Shown piece after piece: positions 36,586 to 42,386 of a stretch of 42,386 nt of DNA. Position 1 is the first letter of the stretch. Each line of letters begins with the position of its first letter. The notes beneath the pieces were generated by a model. It saw only the letters and a program-made list of their open reading frames with translations. It ran no database searches and was not told the DNA's origin. Source of the stretch: Amphritea sp. 1_MG-2023 (GTDB lineage Bacteria; Pseudomonadota; Gammaproteobacteria; Pseudomonadales; Balneatricaceae). The translations under genes were made by a program, and so were the position numbers. The DNA lies in the NCBI RefSeq assembly GCF_030547545.1, contig NZ_JAUOQE010000035.1, positions 1-42,386 on the forward strand. Direction: 5' to 3'.

Positions 36586-37556
36586 GTAATGAGCAGTTAC
36601 TGAGTCACGAAGCTGAAGTACATGATGTGGCGTTTCCCGCCGCCGATTTTGCGCTAGCCCGAGAACAGCAAGGGTTGACTAAGAGTGAAGTTGCCAGGGA
36701 ATTAAAATTATCAGAAAAGTACATTGATTCGCTTGAATGCGGGGCGTTTGATGAGTTGCCCAGCATGGTCTTTGCGCGGGGGTATGTACAATCCTACAGC
36801 AAATTACTCAAACTGGATGTTAATCGCTATCTGGCGTTATTTGATAACCTCTATGGACGAGCGAGCAGCGGCAGTGCGCCTCAGTTTCGTACCACACCCG
36901 GTGTTCAGTCGACGGCTAAGTTGGGCGACCCGGTCATAAAGTGGTCGGCTTGGATCTTTATCTTGGCGATTGTCGCGGTAACCATCTGGTGGTGGAAAAT
37001 TCAGCAAGGTGTCGATTTGCCGGTCTCGCTTTCGCCTGTTACAGAATCGGTAGAGGTTGAATCGGTCGATGGCAGTACATTGATTGTGCCATCGGGTATT
37101 AGTCATCAGAGCGAAACACAGGCGCTTGTGCAGCCCGACATTAATCGACTAACACCCGCACCCGATAGTGATGCTGCTGCCGTGTTAGTAGCGCCAGAAA
37201 ACAATACAGATGTTGAGTTGCCAGAGTCTATTGATTCGACTGTAGCGGTGGCCGCTATTGAACCCGAGGCAGCGACAACGCCTGCCCCGCAAGTGGTTGA
37301 TGGCGCCGATGTGTCTTTGCGTATTACCTTTACCGATGAATGCTGGGTGAGTGTCGAAGATCATACCGGTGAAGTATTGGAAATGCGGGTGAAGCCTGCG
37401 GGTAGTGAGTTAAATGTCTCGGGTGAGGCGCCGCTAAAATTATTGCTAGGTCGTGTTGAAGCGGTAGGTAATGTGTTTCTTGATGGGTCGGCGATAGAGT
37501 TTAATCGTGATAGCCGTTCTGGTGTGGTGCGCTTAACGCTGCCACAAAGTGAATAA
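36582..37556 (+). CDS. rodZ: Cytoskeletal protein RodZ
   Basis: Bitopic membrane protein that anchors MreB filaments to the cell-wall elongation machinery. A helix-turn-helix domain (~20-90; LKLSEKYIDSLECGAF) is cytoplasmic. A transmembrane helix lies at ~122-142 (WSAWIFILAIVAVTIWWW). A Pro/Thr/Ala-rich periplasmic linker (~145-240) leads to a DUF4115 beta domain (~245-320; TFTDECWVSVEDHTG). The start is GTG, overlapping the pilW stop, with AAGGAG upstream. At 324 residues it is of usual length. hisS follows directly, with no ispG between. Confidence 0.94.
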   Translation: MSNEQLLSHEAEVHDVAFPAADFALAREQQGLTKSEVARELKLSEKYIDSLECGAFDELPSMVFARGYVQSYSKLLKLDVNRYLALFDNLYGRASSGSAPQFRTTPGVQSTAKLGDPVIKWSAWIFILAIVAVTIWWWKIQQGVDLPVSLSPVTESVEVESVDGSTLIVPSGISHQSETQALVQPDINRLTPAPDSDAAAVLVAPENNTDVELPESIDSTVAVAAIEPEAATTPAPQVVDGADVSLRITFTDECWVSVEDHTGEVLEMRVKPAGSELNVSGEAPLKLLLGRVEAVGNVFLDGSAIEFNRDSRSGVVRLTLPQSE

Positions 37557-37582
37557 AGTTTTAACAGATTAGGTACTGAACA

Positions 37583-38845
37583 TTGGCCAAGATTAATGCC
37601 ATACGTGGAATGAATGATATATTGCCAGACCAGACACCGGTTTGGCAGTTTCTTGAAAGTAGTGTGAAGTCTGTGTTGGCGGCTTATGGATATACAGAGA
37701 TCCGTATGCCAATCGTCGAGCAGACCGATCTTTTTAAGCGCTCTATTGGTGAAGTAACTGATATCGTTGAAAAAGAGATGTATACCTTCGATGATCGCAA
37801 CGGCGAGAGTTTGACGCTTCGCCCAGAAGGCACCGCTAGCTGTGTACGTGCGGGCGAAGAACATGGTTTATTATTCAATCAGACGCAACGGTTGTGGTAT
37901 CAGGGACCGATGTTCCGTTACGAGAAACCGCAAAAGGGTCGTTACCGTCAATTTCATCAGATTGGTATTGAAACCTTTGGTATGTCCAGTGCGGACATTG
38001 ATGCCGAAGTGATTATGTTGAGTGCGCGCCTGTGGCAAAAGCTGGGCATCGCCGATGCGGTGACGTTACAGCTTAACTCGCTGGGTAGTAATGAAGCGCG
38101 TGCCGCCTATAAAGAAGCGCTGGTTAGTTATCTCTCGGCTCGCAAAGATGAGTTAGATGAAGATAGTCAGCGTCGTTTGAGCAGTAATCCGTTACGGATT
38201 CTTGATAGTAAAGATCCTCAGACACAGTTGTTATTGAATGACGCGCCTTCGCTGGTCGATTTTATCGATGAAGAGTCTCGAGTACATTTCACTGAGCTAT
38301 GTGAAATGCTGGATCAGGCTGGTATCGCCTATGAGCTGAATCCTCGGCTGGTACGCGGGCTTGATTATTACTGCAAGACGGTATTTGAATGGGTAACCGA
38401 TAAGCTCGGCGCTCAGGGTACGGTCTGTGCTGGCGGACGCTATGATGGCTTGGTTAAGCAGTTAGGGGGTCGCCCGACTCCGGCGGTGGGCTTTGCCATG
38501 GGGGTTGAACGCCTTATTCTGCTATTGGAAACATTGTCTGCTATTCCAGAGGCGGTTAAACAGCCGTTTGATCTATACCTGGCGGCGGAGCATAAAGGAT
38601 TGCAAACGCAGTTAATGGTATTGGCTGAACAGCTACGTAATGAGTTACCGAATATGCGCATCAGAGTGCATTGTGCCGGGCTTAAAAATATTAGCAGTAA
38701 AGCGCGACAGAGTGGGGCTCCATGGGTGGTATTAGTGCGTTCGGAAAACGATTCGCTACTAGCGAACCTGTGGTATAACTCTGAACCAACCTATGATATT
38801 CAGGTCAACAGCCTGAGCGGCTTGCTGCAACAGCAACAGGCATAA
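37583..38845 (+). CDS. hisS: Histidyl-tRNA synthetase
   Basis: Class II synthetase charging tRNA-His. Motif 2 is seen at [20 protein letters not shown] (residues 105-124); the histidine-specific signatures are [12 protein letters not shown] (~257-268) and [13 protein letters not shown], and motif 3 is [11 protein letters not shown]. The C-terminal anticodon-binding domain covers ~325-415. The 420 residues match E. coli (424). The start is a TTG with only a weak AGG upstream. It lies between rodZ and yfgM. Confidence 0.97.
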   Translation: MAKINAIRGMNDILPDQTPVWQFLESSVKSVLAAYGYTEIRMPIVEQTDLFKRSIGEVTDIVEKEMYTFDDRNGESLTLRPEGTASCVRAGEEHGLLFNQTQRLWYQGPMFRYEKPQKGRYRQFHQIGIETFGMSSADIDAEVIMLSARLWQKLGIADAVTLQLNSLGSNEARAAYKEALVSYLSARKDELDEDSQRRLSSNPLRILDSKDPQTQLLLNDAPSLVDFIDEESRVHFTELCEMLDQAGIAYELNPRLVRGLDYYCKTVFEWVTDKLGAQGTVCAGGRYDGLVKQLGGRPTPAVGFAMGVERLILLLETLSAIPEAVKQPFDLYLAAEHKGLQTQLMVLAEQLRNELPNMRIRVHCAGLKNISSKARQSGAPWVVLVRSENDSLLANLWYNSEPTYDIQVNSLSGLLQQQQA

Positions 38846-38879
38846 TAACTCAATTAAGTAAGGTGATTAGGAGCAAGCT

Positions 38880-39536
38880 GTGTCAGATATGCGCACCGAA
38901 GAAGAGCAGGTTGAAGCGTTAAAGAGTTGGTGGAAGGAGAACGGTAAGACGTTATTGCTTGGCATCGCTTTAGCCTTAGCCGTTGTGTTTGGTTGGAAGG
39001 GCTGGCAGAACAATCAGCGTGTAGCGGCTGAAAATGCGGCGGTGGTCTATCAGAATCTGGTGCAAGCGGTCGCGTTGGCCAGTGCACCGCAAGCGACGGA
39101 TGATCAGCGTACCACGGCCACTCATTTAGCGAAGACGTTAAAAGATGAGTATGGCGATACTGCTTATGCACGTTTTGGTGCGTTATTCAGTGCGCGCTTG
39201 TATGTCGATAGCGGTGACTATTCAGCGGCTGTGAATGAACTGGATTGGATATTGGCTCAGAGCCCTGATGAAGTAATGGCGACTATTACGACCATGCGCA
39301 AAGCGCGCGTGATGTCAGCTATGGACGATGTTGATGCAGCGATTCGCCTTTTAGATGGGCTTAAAGCGCAGAGTTTTAGTGTCAGTGTTGCAGAACTTAA
39401 AGGTGACCTCTACCTTCGGTTGGGTCAAGTTGATAACGCTCGTGAAGCCTATCAGGCGGCAGTCGCTGATGCTCCTCAAGGGGAGCGTCCGCTTCTTAGT
39501 TTGAAACTTGACAGTTTGGCGGTTAAAGGAAGTTAA
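38880..39536 (+). CDS. yfgM: YfgM family inner-membrane TPR protein
   Basis: Membrane-anchored protein that works with the SecYEG-PpiD complex in handing exported proteins to periplasmic chaperones. A short cytoplasmic N-terminus (MSDMRTEEEQVEALKSWWKE) precedes one transmembrane helix (~22-42). A periplasmic TPR-like region fills ~50-210. The 218 residues compare with 206 in E. coli. GTG 38880 is preferred since AGGAG lies 6 bases upstream; ATG 38889 is the alternative. It lies 4 bases upstream of bamB. Confidence 0.93.
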   Translation: MSDMRTEEEQVEALKSWWKENGKTLLLGIALALAVVFGWKGWQNNQRVAAENAAVVYQNLVQAVALASAPQATDDQRTTATHLAKTLKDEYGDTAYARFGALFSARLYVDSGDYSAAVNELDWILAQSPDEVMATITTMRKARVMSAMDDVDAAIRLLDGLKAQSFSVSVAELKGDLYLRLGQVDNAREAYQAAVADAPQGERPLLSLKLDSLAVKGS

Positions 39537-39539
39537 CAG

Positions 39540-40691
39540 ATGAAACAGCTATTATGCCGTGCGTTATTGATTAGTATGTGTTCTATCACGATCTCCGCCT
39601 GCGGTTGGTGGGGAGGCGAAGTTGAAATTGAACCCGCTGAGTTGGTTGATTTCGAGGCAGAGAAAGAGGTCGATGTCCTGTGGAGTCAATCGGTCGGGGC
39701 AGGATTAGGCGAAGCATTTAATAAGTTGAGTTTAGCTATCAATGGTGATGCTATTTATGCGCTTGATGTTGAAGGCGCTATTGTTGCCTTCGATCGGCAT
39801 AATGGTAGCGCTCTATGGCAGGTTGAATTAGACACGCCACTTGTTGGCGGAGTGGGCGTTGGGCCAAATCATGTTGCCGTGGCTACGGAGAGCGGTGAAA
39901 TCGTTATGCTTAGCGCTGATGACGGCACAGAGATGTGGCGTCAGCAGATGAGTAGTGAGACGCTTAGTCCAGTACAGATGAATACTGACATGGCGGTGGC
40001 GCAACTCCAGAATGGTAAGTTGGTCGCGATGGATATTAGTAGCGGCGATCACTTATGGACATATGATAGTCAGATTCCGCGTTTAACCCTTCGAGGTACC
40101 AGCGCCCCTATTGTGGCGGCTAACGTCACCATTGCGGGTTTCGCCAATGGCAAGCTGGTTGCGGTGCGCAATGATTCTGGTGCAGCCTTGTGGGAACGGC
40201 AGGTTACCGTACCCGAAGGTAAAACGGAGCTTGAACGCTTAATCGATATTGATTCACGGCCTCTCTATATCGATGGTGTGGTTTATATTGTCAGTTATCA
40301 GGGTAAGTTAGTCGCGGTGAGTGCATCCGATGCGCAGATTCTGTGGACACAAGATGCGTCGAGTTATCAGAGCCTGGCTGCGGGATTTGGCAATATTTAT
40401 GTCAGTCAAGCGAATGGATTTATCGAAGCATTTGATCAGCGCAGTAGTGCTAGTGTATGGCGGCAAGCGGCTCTAGAGAATCGTCAGAGCACCTCTACCG
40501 CGGTATTAGGTACGACCGTGGTGGTCGGTGATTTTGAGGGGTATTTGCACTTTATGTCTCAGATCGATGGTCACTTTGTGGCGCGTTACAAAGTCGACTC
40601 AGATGGTTTGCGTGGTGATATGGCTGTTATGGATGATGTCCTGTATGTGTTAGGTAATGGTGGTCGCTTAGCTGCGCTACAATTAAACTAA
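39540..40691 (+). CDS. bamB: Outer-membrane protein assembly lipoprotein BamB
   Basis: Lipoprotein of the BAM complex that assists beta-barrel insertion. The signal peptide ends in the lipobox ISAC, giving lipidated C21. The mature part is an eight-bladed propeller of PQQ-like repeats; recurring units include ALDVEGAIVAFDRHNGSALW, MLSADDGTEMW, MDISSGDHLW and VSASDAQILW. The 383 residues match E. coli (392). It follows yfgM closely and is followed by a stem-loop before der. Confidence 0.95.
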   Translation: MKQLLCRALLISMCSITISACGWWGGEVEIEPAELVDFEAEKEVDVLWSQSVGAGLGEAFNKLSLAINGDAIYALDVEGAIVAFDRHNGSALWQVELDTPLVGGVGVGPNHVAVATESGEIVMLSADDGTEMWRQQMSSETLSPVQMNTDMAVAQLQNGKLVAMDISSGDHLWTYDSQIPRLTLRGTSAPIVAANVTIAGFANGKLVAVRNDSGAALWERQVTVPEGKTELERLIDIDSRPLYIDGVVYIVSYQGKLVAVSASDAQILWTQDASSYQSLAAGFGNIYVSQANGFIEAFDQRSSASVWRQAALENRQSTSTAVLGTTVVVGDFEGYLHFMSQIDGHFVARYKVDSDGLRGDMAVMDDVLYVLGNGGRLAALQLN

Positions 40692-40710
40692 ACTCGGTGT
40701 TTATGATAGG

Positions 40711-40738
40711 GCGGCTATCTGTTGTGACAGGTAGCCGC
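40711..40738 (+). other. 12-bp stem-loop between bamB and der
   Basis: GCGGCTATCTGT pairs with ACAGGTAGCCGC (one G-U) around a TGTG loop. TATTTCATTG follows, not a clean T-run. It could be a weak terminator or a processing and stability element. Confidence 0.65.
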
Positions 40739-40787
40739 TATTTCATTGTTAGATAAATCTTTGTTTTTAACAGTTGGTAATAAAAAT

Positions 40788-42200
40788 ATGCTTCCGGTAA
40801 TTGCACTCGTTGGCCGACCAAATGTAGGTAAGTCGACCTTGTTTAACAGACTGACAAAAAGTCGCGATGCGCTTGTCGCAGACTATTCGGGTCTGACTCG
40901 TGACCGGAAGTATGGTGAAGGCCGTTTAGGTGATCGGGATTATATCGTTGTGGATACGGGGGGTATCTCAGGCGACGAGGATGGTATCGATTATAAAATG
41001 GCTGAGCAGTCGCTGATGGCGATTGAAGAAGCGGATATTGTTCTGTTTCTTGTCGATGGACGTGCCGGGCTGAACCCCGCCGATGAGATGATTGCAGATC
41101 ATTTACGACGCTCCGAAAAAGAGAGCTATTTGATCGTTAACAAAACGGATGGACTTGATCCGGAAGTGGCGTTATCTGATTTCTATGGTTTAGGCTTATC
41201 TGAACCTCTGCCAATCGCTGCGTCTCATGGCCGTGGCGTGACTCAGCTTGTTGAGCATGTGTTGGCCGATATTCCATTGCGTGATGAGCTCGAAGAAGAG
41301 GAGCATCAGCGGCAAAAGAAAATTGCGATTGTTGGTCGGCCTAACGTAGGTAAGTCGACGTTGGTAAATCGTATTTTGGGTGAAGATCGTGTGGTCGTGT
41401 TTGATCAGGCGGGAACCACCCGTGATAGCATCTATATTCCCTTTGAAAGAGATGAAGAACCATATACGTTGATCGATACAGCCGGCATACGTCGGCGTAA
41501 AAATGTTACCGAAGCGGTTGAAAAATTCTCGATTATTAAAACCCTACGTGCCATCAATGATGCTAATGTGGTGGTACTGGTCATTGATGCGCGGGAAGGT
41601 GTTTCTGAACAGGATCTACATCTATTAGGTTATGTATTGGATGCTGGGCGTTCGCTGGTTATCGCTATCAATAAATGGGATGGCATGACGGGTGATGAAA
41701 AGGAAGAAGTGCGTGAGCAACTGCGTCGTCGTTTAGAGTTTGTGTCTTTTGCGCGGATGCACTTTATCTCAGCGTTACATGGAAGTGGTGTGGGTAATCT
41801 ATTCGCCTCGGTCGATGAAGCTTATGGTTTCGCGATGACTAAATGGGCGACTAATAAATTGACGCGTTTGTTAGAAGATATTGTAGCCGATCATCAACCT
41901 CCGATGGTGAATGGCAATCGGATTAAACTAAGATACGCGCATCAGGGGGGATCCAACCCTCCGATTATTGTCATTCATGGTAATCAGACAAGTGCATTGC
42001 CAGGATCTTATAAGCGCTATCTGGAAAATAAGTTTACCAAAGTGCTCGGTATCAAGGGGACGCCTCTGCGTTTTGAATTTAAGAGTAGTGACAATCCCTT
42101 TAAGAATAAGAAAAATGAATTAAGTAAGCGTCAGGTGATGAAAAAGCTGCGTCAAAAACTACATAACGATAAGCAAAAGAAGAAAGGCAAGAAACGATAG
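40788..42200 (+). CDS. der: Ribosome biogenesis GTPase Der (EngA)
   Basis: Essential double-GTPase for 50S subunit assembly. Two G domains are visible, each beginning GRPNVGKST (9-17 and 183-191). Each has a DTxG motif (DTGG and DTAG), and their NKxD motifs are NKTD and NKWD. A KH-like domain (~360-440) and a Lys-rich tail (ending KKKGKKR) follow. The frame is open from a TTG at 40746, but ATG 40788 gives the standard [14 protein letters not shown] start and 470 residues. The bamB-der order is conserved. It ends before a clear terminator. Confidence 0.98.
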   Translation: MLPVIALVGRPNVGKSTLFNRLTKSRDALVADYSGLTRDRKYGEGRLGDRDYIVVDTGGISGDEDGIDYKMAEQSLMAIEEADIVLFLVDGRAGLNPADEMIADHLRRSEKESYLIVNKTDGLDPEVALSDFYGLGLSEPLPIAASHGRGVTQLVEHVLADIPLRDELEEEEHQRQKKIAIVGRPNVGKSTLVNRILGEDRVVVFDQAGTTRDSIYIPFERDEEPYTLIDTAGIRRRKNVTEAVEKFSIIKTLRAINDANVVVLVIDAREGVSEQDLHLLGYVLDAGRSLVIAINKWDGMTGDEKEEVREQLRRRLEFVSFARMHFISALHGSGVGNLFASVDEAYGFAMTKWATNKLTRLLEDIVADHQPPMVNGNRIKLRYAHQGGSNPPIIVIHGNQTSALPGSYKRYLENKFTKVLGIKGTPLRFEFKSSDNPFKNKKNELSKRQVMKKLRQKLHNDKQKKKGKKR

Positions 42201-42273
42201 TGATATGACGGGCACGCTGTTGTCAGTATGACTCTAAGTAGACTGCCTCATTTACTAGATAATTTATTCGATT

Positions 42274-42297
42274 AAACCGCCGTCAGGCGGTTTTTTG
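42274..42297 (+). terminator. Intrinsic terminator after der
   Basis: AAACCGCC (42274-42281), loop GTCA, GGCGGTTT (42286-42293), then a T-run. The flanking A residues may allow use in both directions. After it, 42298-42386 shows no gene. Confidence 0.9.
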
Positions 42298-42386
42298 GTT
42301 TTAGGGATCGATCAGCGTTATAGAAGCCCGTTCTGCTTATCAACAGCATCGCTATTACGCTTATCAAGGGGCTTCGCTAACGGCAA

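Overview
The window is ordinary gammaproteobacterial chromosome, with gene order most like marine Oceanospirillales/Pseudomonadales. This assignment is inferred from protein motifs and synteny only. Evidence includes an EfpL-type EF-P paralogue, a RhdA-like rhodanese next to psd, the orn/rsgA divergent pair, the queG/nnr-tsaE-amiB-mutL-miaA-hfq-hflX-hflK-hflC cluster, hisZ-purA, and the complete isc operon followed by ndk-rlmN-pilW-rodZ-hisS-yfgM-bamB-der. I see no rRNA, tRNA, insertion sequence, prophage, CRISPR array or recognisable defence locus, and no gene-free stretch over 300 bases.

Layout. Bases 1-101 hold two copies of a GC-rich ~50-base tandem repeat that may continue outside the window. 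Next come a small four-helix membrane protein, ung, and an unrecognised 186-residue protein, all on the + strand. A bidirectional terminator (2149-2175) separates them from a minus-strand block read right to left: rsgA, an HDOD-GAF protein, rhodanese, psd, ygfZ, efpL. The + strand then carries orn (divergent from rsgA), a GAF-GGDEF-EAL protein and a patatin-like phospholipase. queG lies on the minus strand, divergent from a long + strand run: nnr, tsaE, amiB, mutL, miaA, hfq, hflX, hflK, hflC. A terminator at 23715-23739 closes that run, and a DUF2065 protein, hisZ and purA follow. purA converges on suhB (minus) across two back-to-back terminators at 26544-26630. From trmJ onward everything is on the + strand: iscR-S-U-A-hscB-hscA-fdx-iscX, a terminator, then ndk, rlmN, pilW, rodZ, hisS, yfgM, bamB, der and a final terminator at 42274-42297.

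Functions. The main themes are Fe-S cluster assembly with feedback through IscR, tRNA modification and aminoacylation (miaA, tsaE, trmJ, queG, rlmN, hisS), ribosome-linked GTPases (rsgA, hflX, der), DNA repair (ung, mutL), envelope functions (psd, amiB, hflKC, bamB, rodZ, pilW) and c-di-GMP or stress signalling (HDOD and EAL proteins). No large new system is visible. The best leads are local: a SuhB whose phosphatase active site has decayed, two exactly abutting IscR sites, the absence of ispG between rodZ and hisS, a hfq Shine-Dalgarno inside an inverted repeat, several unassigned strong stem-loops, and two uncharacterised proteins near the left edge.
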